Assembly: GCA_934376955.1 (NCBI GenBank)
Contig: CAKRPJ010000017.1
Span: forward strand, 1 to 50,294
DNA from: CAKRPJ01 sp934376955
Lineage (GTDB): Bacteria > Bacillota > Clostridia > Lachnospirales > Lachnospiraceae
DNA length: 50,294 bases
Direction: 5' to 3'
In this document: positions 17,496-25,938 of the stretch, piece after piece
How positions within the stretch are numbered: the first letter of the stretch is position 1
How the letters are laid out: each line of letters starts with the position of its first letter
Notes under the pieces: model-generated
Database searches by the model: none
What the model was told of the DNA's origin: nothing
What the model saw: the letters and a program-made list of their open reading frames with translations, nothing else
Position numbers and translations under genes: made by a program

Positions 17496-18437
17496 CTATT
17501 TGCCCCCTTTTGTATATCTAGCTTTTATTCTTGGATCTACAACTGCGTAAAGTAAATCCACAGTCAACAGAATAATTGAAAAGATAATTGCTAAAAAAAC
17601 TGTTCCGCCTGTTACAGCAGGAATATCTTTTCTTTTCACTGAATTAATAATAAAACTGCCTAATCCATTACATCCAAATACAGTTTCTGTTACTACTGCT
17701 CCTCCAAGCAAGCTTCCAATATAAACTCCTATTGTATTAATAATAGGTAAGCAGGCATTAAAAAAAGCATGTTTCCATATTACTATACGTTCCGGTACTC
17801 CCTTTGAACGTGCTGTGCGAATAAAATCTTGCCTTACCGCCTCCAGCATATAAGATCTCGTGCTGCGTAATATTCTTGCCGAATAAGGAATTCCCAGTGT
17901 CATCATCGGTAAAACGTAATTTTTCCAACTGCCCACACCACTAGCCGGTAACCAACCTAACTTTAAAGAAAACACAATTGCCAACATCATTCCCAGCCAG
18001 AATACCGGTACCGCAGCCATTACCATGGCAGTTACTCGAGCTATATAATCCAGTACCGAATACTGCTTTACTGCCGAAATTACCCCTAATAAAACTCCAA
18101 GAATACTTGCAAACGCAATACTTGAAACTGCAATGATTAATGTGATGGGAATTCTCTGCTGTAAGGTCTCCAATATAGGACGTGATGTTAACCATGATGT
18201 GCCAAAATCCATTTTGGTAAATAGATTGAAAATGTAATCTAAAAATCTAATAATAAAAGGGTTATTCAATCCATTTTGTTCGCGAAAATCTTGAATGCTT
18301 TCTGCACTTGCGTTATCTCCTAACATCATAACAGCAGGATCCCCGGGTGTTAATTCCATAATCGAAAAGACCACCAATGCTACTCCTACAATAATTAGAA
18401 GCATAGTTGCCATACGTTTTAAAATATACCCCGCCAT
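17496..18437 (-). CDS. Oligopeptide/dipeptide ABC transporter permease (DppB/OppB/NikB type)
   Basis: This 313-aa inner-membrane permease has six predicted TM helices. The first is at residues 8-28, followed by the family hallmark ELTPGDPAVMMLG. The EAA motif is visible as DFIRTARSKGVPERIVIWKHAFFNACLPI, which couples to an ATPase. It is the first permease gene, 86 nt after the SBP gene, with a strong hairpin in that gap. Length and motif content are normal. Codon use is AT-rich, as in the other four transporter genes. Confidence 0.93.
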   Translation of the reverse strand: MAGYILKRMATMLLIIVGVALVVFSIMELTPGDPAVMMLGDNASAESIQDFREQNGLNNPFIIRFLDYIFNLFTKMDFGTSWLTSRPILETLQQRIPITLIIAVSSIAFASILGVLLGVISAVKQYSVLDYIARVTAMVMAAVPVFWLGMMLAIVFSLKLGWLPASGVGSWKNYVLPMMTLGIPYSARILRSTRSYMLEAVRQDFIRTARSKGVPERIVIWKHAFFNACLPIINTIGVYIGSLLGGAVVTETVFGCNGLGSFIINSVKRKDIPAVTGGTVFLAIIFSIILLTVDLLYAVVDPRIKARYTKGGK

Positions 18438-18472
18438 AAAATCCCTCCATCCTTTCTCATTACTATTTCAAA

Positions 18473-18497
18473 GGAGCTGGCTACAATAGCCAGCTCC
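18473..18497 (-). terminator. Hairpin between SBP and permease genes (attenuator or mRNA stabiliser)
   Basis: GGAGCTGGCTA (18473-18483) and TAGCCAGCTCC (18487-18497) form a perfect 11-bp stem with a 3-nt loop, without a long T-run. Such intra-operon hairpins often raise binding-protein levels over the permease by protecting the upstream RNA or partly ending transcription. Confidence 0.55.
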
Positions 18498-18523
18498 CTT
18501 GAATTTGTAATATAGCCAAGCTA

Positions 18524-20140
18524 TTACTTCCAGTGAAATTCGTAAATATAATAATAGTTTGTATTAATCTGGTCGCATACAAGATCTTTTTGATATGCGT
18601 ATGGTATTGCTTTATGAAATGTCGGAATTGAATACATTTCATCCTGGAGAATACAATTAAATTCTAAATAGTATTCTTTCCTCTTTTCATTATCCTGCTC
18701 ATTAATTGCTTTCTGCAGAACCTCCCATAAATGTTCATTCTGAACATCTAATTCACTATATTCACCTGCTGCTCTTTGTTCATCTGTTAAATAGCGAAAA
18801 TACTGTTGTGAATAACTAGCCTCTGGTGTATAGTTTGTTCCTGTTGTAGCAAGCTGATATGTATGATCTTTGCGCCTAGCACGACATGCCGCCGAATCAG
18901 CCAACTCTATATCTACCTGCACACCGATATCTGCTAAATTTGACTGGAAAATTGTAGACATTTTTTCCCAGTAGCTTCCATTAATTGTAAGGATCGTACC
19001 AATGTGTAACCCATTTTCGTATCCTGCTTCCCGCAGCAATTCTTTAGCTTTTTCAGGATCATACTGATATGTTGGTGCCCCCGCAGCTTCTAACTCCTCG
19101 ATTGTAAAGCCTCCAAATACCGTATCTGGATTAAACATAGAATATGCCGGTTGTGCAATACCATCATATGCCGCAATACACATTGCTTCTCGGTCAATCG
19201 CATAAGATAATGCCTGACGCACTAGTTTATTGGATAAAGCATCGTTATTATGAATATTAATATGGAAGAAGCTTGTATGATTTGTAGGTGAAAGGTAACT
19301 ATTATAATTACTATTTGTGCCAATAGTTCCCCATCTCGCTGTTGGTACAACTATAAAATCCAAGTCGCCTGCCTCAAAGGCTACTGTAATTGTATTATTA
19401 TCTGATAATATCTGATAATTTACCTTATCAATTCGTGCTTTTCCACGGTAATAATCTTCAAATGCTTTCAGTTTTATTTCCGCATCCGGATTATACGATT
19501 CGATTACATACGGTCCGCTTCCAAAAGGTATCCATTCATTTCCAATTTTTTCATTTGCAACTGCCTCTAAAAAGGCATCTTTTTCTAAAATAAATCCTAC
19601 CTGTGATATGCTACTTAAAAAAGACGCACTAGTATCTGCGGAAACCAATTCCAATGTATGCTCGTCAATAGCCCTGGCACTTTCAAAATCACTCACTACA
19701 CTTCGCTTGTTAGCAAATGGTCCAGATTTAAACTCATAATCTAAAGACCATGCCGCATCTTCTGCGGTCACATACTCTCCATTGTGGAACTTAACATTTT
19801 CTTTCAACTTAATTGTATACGTTCTTCCATCATCTGCGACTTCCCATGATTCTGCCAATCGGGGTTCCAATTCTCCTTGATCATTGAAAAAGAATAAGGT
19901 CTCATATAGCTGATAAAACAACTGATTGTCAATTAAACTTCCACTTGCATACGGATTTAAGGTTTCTACTACCTGATTCAAACATAAATTAATAGTATCT
20001 TTTTCAACACCAGTCGTCTGATTTTTGTTCCCAGCGTTTCCACTGTCAACGTTTTTATCTGTCTCTCCCTCTCCATTACAACCAGTTAGAATCAATGTAC
20101 CAGTAAGAATCAACATAAGACTTTTTTTCCACCATTTCAT
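18524..20140 (-). CDS. Peptide/nickel-type solute-binding lipoprotein (SBP_bac_5)
   Basis: This is a 538-aa extracellular binding protein. The ATG at 20140 is 9 nt from GGAGG; another ATG lies two codons upstream. It has a signal peptide with lipobox LTGC, then a Gly/Asn/Asp spacer. Family 5 signatures follow: LNPYASGSLIDNQLFYQLYETLF near the start, LAESWEVADDGRTYTIKLKE, VKFHNGEYVTAEDAAWSL, and VRQALSYAIDREA in the middle. It captures the substrate and hands it to the permeases encoded downstream. The family binds di- and oligopeptides, nickel-histidine complexes, opines and other compounds; nothing here fixes the ligand. An 822-nt region with a decayed gene separates it from the divergent LysR gene. 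Confidence 0.92.
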   Translation of the reverse strand: MKWWKKSLMLILTGTLILTGCNGEGETDKNVDSGNAGNKNQTTGVEKDTINLCLNQVVETLNPYASGSLIDNQLFYQLYETLFFFNDQGELEPRLAESWEVADDGRTYTIKLKENVKFHNGEYVTAEDAAWSLDYEFKSGPFANKRSVVSDFESARAIDEHTLELVSADTSASFLSSISQVGFILEKDAFLEAVANEKIGNEWIPFGSGPYVIESYNPDAEIKLKAFEDYYRGKARIDKVNYQILSDNNTITVAFEAGDLDFIVVPTARWGTIGTNSNYNSYLSPTNHTSFFHINIHNNDALSNKLVRQALSYAIDREAMCIAAYDGIAQPAYSMFNPDTVFGGFTIEELEAAGAPTYQYDPEKAKELLREAGYENGLHIGTILTINGSYWEKMSTIFQSNLADIGVQVDIELADSAACRARRKDHTYQLATTGTNYTPEASYSQQYFRYLTDEQRAAGEYSELDVQNEHLWEVLQKAINEQDNEKRKEYYLEFNCILQDEMYSIPTFHKAIPYAYQKDLVCDQINTNYYYIYEFHWK

Positions 20141-20370
20141 ATACATACTCCTCCTTCCTTTCCAGAACCCTGCTCATTTTTGAAGCCTCTGACCTCAGTA
20201 GGATTCTAAAATGTTGATTTGCTTTGTTCTTTTTATGCAGTCAGGTTTGTCTGTCCAGATTCCCGCCGGATACCTTTTAACATCTTCTTAGCATCATATC
20301 TTACACCTTTCTTAAAATCACAAAAATAATGCTGAGGAGCCTACAACAATTGCTATTAACGATCACTTTT

Positions 20371-20671
20371 TTAATGGACTTTGCAGTCTGATCGTATAGT
20401 AGACAACCAGTTTCTAAGGCCTTGTCTGTATCCGGAATCCTCAGACATTTTTCCATTGATTCGTGCTTCTATTAATGCAAGCCCAGCATCCATTTATGGG
20501 ATCTTTGGTACAAACCACTGCATAATCAGTTTGACTATCGCTTGTCCTTCCCGAATACCTTAACCCAATAGTAAATGAGCCTTTTTTCTTTTCGAAGGCT
20601 TCTTTGTACTCCGGAAAATATATTTTCACTTCACTGTGCAAACAGTCAACTGATTGAAACCATTAAATTGT
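20371..20671 (-). pseudogene. Decayed gene of unknown family
   Basis: Two minus frames join into one protein-like text. One reads VKIYFPEYKEAFEKKKGSF, then the neighbouring frame reads GIREGQAIVKLIMQWFVPK, and after an in-frame TAA, DAGLALIEARINGKMSED and on to a stop at 20371. Each piece has normal protein composition, so at least one frameshift and one nonsense change are present. The family was not recognised. It lies between the transporter operon and its presumed LysR regulator, so it may have acted on the transported compound; that is inference. The rest of the 20147-20968 gap is AT-rich and holds the LysR promoter. Confidence 0.45.
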
Positions 20672-20896
20672 TTCTATTTGCCTCTATTTTTTCAATTATT
20701 TCTCGCTACTCAAAAATTGTTGTTGCTATTTGATTTGGTTGAAATGTTTTTTATGTCAATCTTTTGGTTTGTTTGAAATATAAAACTTTTTATTATCATA
20801 AATTCGCATGTGCAGAAAAGATGGATTATTTTTCTTGTTTAAACTATATATTTTGTTATTTTTTTCATTTTTTATCTCTTTTTCATTTATTATATA

Positions 20897-20926
20897 TTGA
20901 CTTTAACTAATTGTACATCATATAAT
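20897..20926 (+). promoter_or_regulatory. Promoter of the LysR gene
   Basis: TTGACT (20897-20902), an 18-bp spacer and TATAAT (20921-20926) lie 43 nt before the TTG start. Confidence 0.65.
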
Positions 20927-20968
20927 TATGATAGCAGTTATATGAAATTCTCTTATTAGGAGGCTGTT

Positions 20969-21880
20969 TTGAAAATCTCTCAATTTGAACAAGTATTAGC
21001 TGTAAATAAAATGGGTTCTATTAATCTTGCTGCTGAACAACTATTTATGTCTCAATCGCAACTATCTTCCTCTATAAAGTCACTTGAACAAGAAATAGGG
21101 GCAGATATTTTTATCCGATCAAATAAAGGAATTTCTCTTACCCCTTTCGGAGAGGAATTTGTTCCTTACATAAATTCTATTTTACTTCAAATCGATCAAA
21201 TAAAAAGAACACGCCAATCTACTATTAGCAAAACTAAATTCACAATAGTAAACGGCGGTTTTCGTTTTATTAGTGATATTATCTCTAGTTTATATACGCG
21301 GCATTCCTCAAATGGAATATCCATTGAACTACATGACTATCCCGGTCTCAAACCCATTGATACTGTATCTGACCGTATTGCAGATATTGGTATATTACGA
21401 ATATGGAATCATCAACGAAGTATAGTGATGAAACAGTTAAATAGCAAAAATTTGGATTTTTTCCTACTGGGATCAATGCCTCTTACTGTTATTGTTGGAC
21501 CCAATAATCCGCTTTATTATCAAAAGAGTGACTTCATATTTATAGACCAGCTTATACCTTATGGATCTGTCCAATTAAACTATATGACCCAAAATCCTAT
21601 TTCCAGTATATATGAAAAATTCCCTCAACTTAAATACCAAGGACGTATATCTGCATCTTCAAGGAGTATGCTATATGAAATCATATCAAAAACCGAGTTG
21701 TATTTTTTAACTGCTACCCCTTTAAGCGCATATCAAAAAACAACATACTATCCCAACACTCGAATCCTAATACTAAAAAATAGCAGCTATTCCGCTCAAA
21801 TTGGATGGATCAAACATAAGCACTATATGTTATCTGACTTAGGAAATGAATTTATATCAATGTTATCAGAATACTTTTGA
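20969..21880 (+). CDS. LysR-family regulator next to the peptide ABC operon
   Basis: This is a 303-aa transcription factor that starts at TTG, supported by AGGAGG 5 nt upstream and by the family's usual N-terminus (MKISQFEQVLAVNKMGS). The winged helix spans residues 1-60, with recognition helix MSQSQLSSSIKSLEQEIGADIF. A LysR co-inducer domain of two alpha/beta lobes follows, less conserved than usual. It is divergent from the transporter operon across 822 nt and shares its AT-rich composition, so it is probably the operon's regulator and arrived with it. The ligand is unknown. It is the most AT-rich gene of the window by eye. Confidence 0.88.
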   Translation: MKISQFEQVLAVNKMGSINLAAEQLFMSQSQLSSSIKSLEQEIGADIFIRSNKGISLTPFGEEFVPYINSILLQIDQIKRTRQSTISKTKFTIVNGGFRFISDIISSLYTRHSSNGISIELHDYPGLKPIDTVSDRIADIGILRIWNHQRSIVMKQLNSKNLDFFLLGSMPLTVIVGPNNPLYYQKSDFIFIDQLIPYGSVQLNYMTQNPISSIYEKFPQLKYQGRISASSRSMLYEIISKTELYFLTATPLSAYQKTTYYPNTRILILKNSSYSAQIGWIKHKHYMLSDLGNEFISMLSEYF

Positions 21881-22006
21881 TTTATCATATAATCATTATA
21901 GTTATTTGATAATATCTAAATATGGATGTGATAGCACATAGATATGGCTATGGATGGGATGTTTAAAAAGTTAGGCCAATAAAGGTAAATTAATACGGCT
22001 GAATGT

Positions 22007-22049
22007 AAAGCGGAAATTCGCAATCCGCTCCGCGCACTTGAAGCGGGGG
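22007..22049. repeat. Short hairpin repeat (AAGCGG-ATTCGCAATCCG type)
   Basis: AAAGCGGAAATTCGCAATCC and a following CACTTGA are matched at 25789-25821 (AAGCGGATATTCGCAATCCG, CTACTTGA). AGCGGA pairs with TCCGCT. These may be two copies of a small intergenic palindromic repeat. Confidence 0.35.
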
Positions 22050-22066
22050 AATGCTTATCTGCGTTC

Positions 22067-22117
22067 AAAAAAGGAATCAACCCTGCGTAAATATATCACA
22101 GAGCTGATTCCTTTTTT
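22067..22117 (-). terminator. Terminator after the CitMHS gene
   Basis: AAAAAAGGAATCA (22067-22079) and TGATTCCTTTTTT (22105-22117) form a perfect 13-bp stem starting 1 nt after the stop codon; A/T runs allow use on both strands. Confidence 0.75.
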
Positions 22118-22118
22118 A

Positions 22119-23459
22119 TCAAATTTTAATTACACCTAACAGCAAACCGGAAATCATACAGATAATACTTACTCCCCAGATCCAGAAGAAGCATCTCTTT
22201 ATATGGTCTTTAATTTCTACGCCTGCAAGTCCGATACCTAAGAAGGTTGCCGGTACCACAGGGCTGATAAAGGTTGCACAGTTGCGGCATACGACCATAA
22301 CGATGGCAATATGCTCCGGTCTGATTCCAAAGGTCTCGGCGATGCTGATCAGGATCGGCATCAAACCAAAGAAGAAGGAATCTGTATCAAAGAGTAATGT
22401 CAGCGGAACTGCCAGAAGTCCGATAATGATCGGAAGCATCCTGCCCATGGACTGCGGGATCAGTCCTGCCAGCACATTTGCCATGTTCATCATGATATCC
22501 GACTGTTCCATCACGCCTAAGAATACTCCGGCTGATAAAATGGTGGAGGCCATCATAAGGGCCGGGCCTGAATGGGACTTAATGATCTGGTTCTGCTTTT
22601 TCGCACCCGGATAATTTATAAACAGTGCAATAACGCAGCCAACCATGAACACATAATAAGACGGTACTTTTACAAAGATCAGACAGAGGATCACAACCAG
22701 TGACAGGATCAGGTTGAAGATGAATTTATCCGGTCTTGCCAGATCATTTTCCTTCGCTCCGTTTTCGTCGCTGCCTTCCTTTCCCTCAAGGGCCGCTTTT
22801 GCCATCATTTCTTCGGTTCCGGCTCCTCTGCGTTTTTCAATATTGCCCCAGATAAAAGCCGTTGCGATCGCAATTACGATACCTACGACCTGCATCGGAA
22901 GGATCTGCATCCATAACTGGTTCGGTTCCACTCCGATGACCGTAGCTGCACGCATGGTCGGGCCTCCCCAGGGAAGAAGGTTCATAACCCCCATAGCTGA
23001 AACACAGATAAGCATCAGGGTCGTCGGTCTCATGCCAAGCTTTTTGTAAATCGGAAGCATCGCCGGAATTGTAATAAGGAAGGTCGATGCGCCGCCTCCG
23101 TCCAGATGTCCGATCATAGCGATAAAACAGGTCATCACAGCCACACCTACAACGTTGCTGCCAACCTTTTGCATCAGTTTCCCGATGATTTTGTCAAACA
23201 TTCCTGCATCTGTCATGATTCCGAAGAACAGCACCGAAAAGATAAACAGAGCAGCAGTTCCATGCACCCCCGATACACCGGCCTTGATAAAGTCTCCCAT
23301 TTCCTCCACCGTGAAGGTTCCGGTCAATACAAGGATCGCCGTGGTCACGGTCGACACGCCCACAAATGCCAGTGACGGTACGGTTACGTTCTTCAGAAGC
23401 AGGACAATTATTGTGATAACTGTTGCAAATCCAAGAACTGCAAGCATAGTTTCGTTCAT
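22119..23459 (-). CDS. CitMHS-family citrate (divalent metal-citrate:H+) transporter
   Basis: This 446-aa polytopic membrane protein has about 11-12 TM helices. Landmarks are GHLDGGGASTFLITIPAMLPIYKKLGM and NLLPWGGPTMRAATVIG in the first half, and LLFDTDSFFFGLMPILISIAETFGI and VVCRNCATFISPVVPATFLGIGLAG in the second. These match CitMHS (CitM/CitH of Bacillus), proton symporters for citrate complexed with Mg2+ or other divalent ions. A hydrophilic loop (about 205-240) separates the halves. It lies downstream of a hybrid histidine kinase and next to two citrate lyase operons, so citrate is the likely substrate. The upstream site is a moderate GGAAGAAAG. A terminator follows the stop at once. 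Confidence 0.88.
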   Translation of the reverse strand: MNETMLAVLGFATVITIIVLLLKNVTVPSLAFVGVSTVTTAILVLTGTFTVEEMGDFIKAGVSGVHGTAALFIFSVLFFGIMTDAGMFDKIIGKLMQKVGSNVVGVAVMTCFIAMIGHLDGGGASTFLITIPAMLPIYKKLGMRPTTLMLICVSAMGVMNLLPWGGPTMRAATVIGVEPNQLWMQILPMQVVGIVIAIATAFIWGNIEKRRGAGTEEMMAKAALEGKEGSDENGAKENDLARPDKFIFNLILSLVVILCLIFVKVPSYYVFMVGCVIALFINYPGAKKQNQIIKSHSGPALMMASTILSAGVFLGVMEQSDIMMNMANVLAGLIPQSMGRMLPIIIGLLAVPLTLLFDTDSFFFGLMPILISIAETFGIRPEHIAIVMVVCRNCATFISPVVPATFLGIGLAGVEIKDHIKRCFFWIWGVSIICMISGLLLGVIKI

Positions 23460-23511
23460 TTCTTTCTTCCATCCTTTCCTTTTTTCGTTTCCCTCTTGCT
23501 GATTCTAAGTA

Positions 23512-23567
23512 TAAAAAAAGAACCTTACAGGCTTGCGGATGTCTCCTTACAGTCTGTTAAGGTTCTT
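23512..23567 (-). terminator. Terminator after the histidine kinase gene
   Basis: AAGAACCTTA-CAG (23519-23530) pairs with CTGT-TAAGGTTCTT (23554-23567). On the minus strand the stem is followed by TTTTTTT. It separates the kinase from the citrate transporter gene, which therefore needs its own promoter or read-through. Confidence 0.7.
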
Positions 23568-23615
23568 CTTTAAAAATATTAAGGAACTGTTATTTACAAT
23601 TCGGGATCCGGCCCT

Positions 23616-25757
23616 TTATTCCCGTACTGCTTCCAGCAGAGTGGTGGCTGAAACCGGTTTTTCCACATATCCGTCTATAATTCCCCGGCTTTTCGCCTCT
23701 GCGATCTCACGGGTGATATGATTGACCATTAAGATCTTTTTAAGGTCCGGATATTGTCCCTGAACGGACATACAGAAATCGATTCCGCTTGCTCCTTCTA
23801 TTGTTTCATTGATAAACAGCACATCTGCTCCTTCTGTTTTTAAATGCTCCAGCAGGTCTTTTTTATTGGTAAAGGTTTCCATCTGAGCTCCCAGCTTTCC
23901 GAAGTTTTTCTGAAGCATTTTCAATACTTTGGCGTTGTCATCTGCCGCTGCGATCCGGACGCTTCTGGCCGTTCTGGTCGTCTGGGACTCTAACCTCTCA
24001 TTCTTTTCCATGACCGGAAGCAGGATATAGAAGGAGCTTCCCACGTCTTTTTCGCTCTCTGCATACAGATAGCCCTTATGAGAGGAAATGATCTGCTCCG
24101 CCAGTGCAAGGCCAAGTCCGGTTCCCTCTCCGCCTTTTTTTGTGGTAAAAAACGGAGTAAAGATTTTGGCCAGTGTCTCGTTGTCCATTCCGCATCCATT
24201 ATCTTTGATCCGGATACAGATATAACGCTCCCATGCCGCGTTCACATGCTTCCTCTGTTCTTCCGTCATCTCTCGATAGGACATTTCTTTTCCGGTGATT
24301 TCGATCTGCCCCTCCTTCTTCTTTCCGATGGCATGAATTGCATTGACACAGATATTTAAGATCACCTGATGAAGCTGCGTCGCATTTCCGAGAATGCTCT
24401 GATCTGTCAAATCGATCCTGCTCTCCAGCCGCACCGTCGGCGGACACACGGAATCCACCATTTTTACCGCACGTCGGAGCATCTGGGCTGCGGAAATTTC
24501 TTTGTATACCGTCTCAACATTTTTACGGCTCAAGGTGGAAATCTGGCGCACGACCTCCTTCGCTTTTTCCGAGGCCTCATATATCTCCATCACATTGTCA
24601 TATTCCTCTGAATCCTCCGGAAGCTCCATCAAAAGCAGCTCCGCATATCCCATGATCGGAGTCAGAAAGTTATTAAATTCGTGGGCAATTCCCCCCGTCA
24701 TCGTACCCATGATCTGAAGCCGCTGCTGATGTGCGATCGTTTCTTCATTCTGATGCACCTCCTCCAGCAATCTGTTGAGCTCCTTCAGATACGTATTTTC
24801 TGATTCTACCTGTTTTCTCTCATTATACATTTTCATGGCAAGGAAAAAAGCCGGAATGGGAACCGCCAGGATCGCGATAAACAGTAACAAAAGACCGGAA
24901 AAGCCTTCCCGGATCGGCTGATAAAAATCGGAATAATCGGTGACACTGCTGATGACAAGAAAATCGTTGCCGACCCGGGCCGGTGCATACACACTGATTT
25001 TCTTCACGCGGGGCAGCTCCTTCTTGGTCCACCAGTAGGAATAATAGACAGAGACCCCCGCTTCTCCCTTGTTCTGATTTTCGATCATCTTCTCCAGACT
25101 GGAATAATCCAGCTCCGGATACATTTTCTTTCTGCCCTCTATGACAGCTATCCCCCACTGTTTCCTGTCCGGATGCATAATTATTTTTCCATCTGATCCT
25201 TTTATGACAATATAACCGTTTCTTCCGATCTTGATGTCGGAAATGATCCGATTATAATACTTTTCTTCATTCACCGCCAGGCAAAGATATCCGCCATCGG
25301 CTCTTTTCTTTTTCACCACCAGATATGTCGCATCTTTCCCCTCGCAGGACATCTGGTATAAGCTTCGCTGCGGATCCATCTGAGATATTTTTACCGGATC
25401 TTTATACCGATTCCCGGCTACACTTTCTGTCCATGTTCCGTCTGCGGCTTCCCGGAACAGATCTTCTATATACATATCATTTTTCCGGATGTAGGTTTGA
25501 AAAATCTCTTTGACATTATCAGAATGGCTCAGGTCATCAAAAAAATCCAGATCATCCACATAGCTTTGGATCGATGCCTCCATATTTTTGCTCAGGATCT
25601 GCGTCGTCACCTTTAACTGATCGATCTGGTTATTCATCAGCGTGTCTCGGTAATCCTTCCAGATCCGGATTCCCAGCAGCAAAAAAACGGTCAGCATCAC
25701 AGCTGCACCTGCTGCCCACCATATATGTTTCCTTCCGGCACTGGCCCGATTCTTCAT
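23616..25757 (-). CDS. Hybrid sensor histidine kinase, dCache sensor, degenerate receiver
   Basis: This is a 713-aa membrane kinase. It has a TM helix (about 12-31), an extracellular Cache-type domain (about 35-280), a second TM (285-308), a coiled linker, a dimerisation helix with H359 (GGIAHEFNNFLTP), an N-box (NICVNAIHAIG), G-boxes DNGCGM (519-524) and GEGTGLGLAL (543-552), then a C-terminal receiver (600-713). In the receiver the acidic pair DD (606-607) and the lysine (EKPVS) are present. The usual phospho-acceptor aspartate is asparagine (FIN, N650), so phosphotransfer there is doubtful. It is divergent from an OmpR-type regulator and beside the citrate genes. Cache domains often bind organic acids, so citrate or dicarboxylate sensing is plausible but inferred. 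Confidence 0.88.
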   Translation of the reverse strand: MKNRASAGRKHIWWAAGAAVMLTVFLLLGIRIWKDYRDTLMNNQIDQLKVTTQILSKNMEASIQSYVDDLDFFDDLSHSDNVKEIFQTYIRKNDMYIEDLFREAADGTWTESVAGNRYKDPVKISQMDPQRSLYQMSCEGKDATYLVVKKKRADGGYLCLAVNEEKYYNRIISDIKIGRNGYIVIKGSDGKIIMHPDRKQWGIAVIEGRKKMYPELDYSSLEKMIENQNKGEAGVSVYYSYWWTKKELPRVKKISVYAPARVGNDFLVISSVTDYSDFYQPIREGFSGLLLLFIAILAVPIPAFFLAMKMYNERKQVESENTYLKELNRLLEEVHQNEETIAHQQRLQIMGTMTGGIAHEFNNFLTPIMGYAELLLMELPEDSEEYDNVMEIYEASEKAKEVVRQISTLSRKNVETVYKEISAAQMLRRAVKMVDSVCPPTVRLESRIDLTDQSILGNATQLHQVILNICVNAIHAIGKKKEGQIEITGKEMSYREMTEEQRKHVNAAWERYICIRIKDNGCGMDNETLAKIFTPFFTTKKGGEGTGLGLALAEQIISSHKGYLYAESEKDVGSSFYILLPVMEKNERLESQTTRTARSVRIAAADDNAKVLKMLQKNFGKLGAQMETFTNKKDLLEHLKTEGADVLFINETIEGASGIDFCMSVQGQYPDLKKILMVNHITREIAEAKSRGIIDGYVEKPVSATTLLEAVRE

Positions 25758-25788
25758 AATGACGTCATCTCCTTTACTTTTTCCTAGT

Positions 25789-25821
25789 CAAGCGGATATT
25801 CGCAATCCGTTTCGCTACTTG
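25789..25821. repeat. Second copy of the AAGCGG-ATTCGCAATCCG hairpin
   Basis: CAAGCGGATATTCGCAATCC then GTTTCGCTACTTG: CAAG/CTTG and AGCG/CGCT can pair. It shares the core AAGCGG-ATTCGCAATCCG with 22007-22049 and lies in the divergent kinase/regulator promoter region. A third TTCGCAATCC occurs at about 25899. Confidence 0.35.
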
Positions 25822-25938
25822 ATTCGATTAAATCCAGATCGGATTGACTTCATAACTATAAATATATATAATGATTCTAAACGATTGCACACTCTGTTCG
25901 CAATCCTTTATTATGATTTTTTAAGGGGGGCTTCAAAA

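Noticed and set aside
20147..20370. T-box or other riboswitch before the peptide-binding protein gene
   Set aside because: No T-box sequence or specifier-type stem was seen; only unstructured leader and a normal ribosome site.
20381..20563. Plus-strand 60-aa frame in the gap upstream of the LysR gene
   Set aside because: Composition is not protein-like; the minus strand here shows a decayed coding sequence instead.
25759..25938. Sixty extra codons at the start of the OmpR-type regulator
   Set aside because: AGGGGGG before the TTG at 25939 and the immediate receiver start mark the true N-terminus; the upstream stretch is the divergent promoter region.
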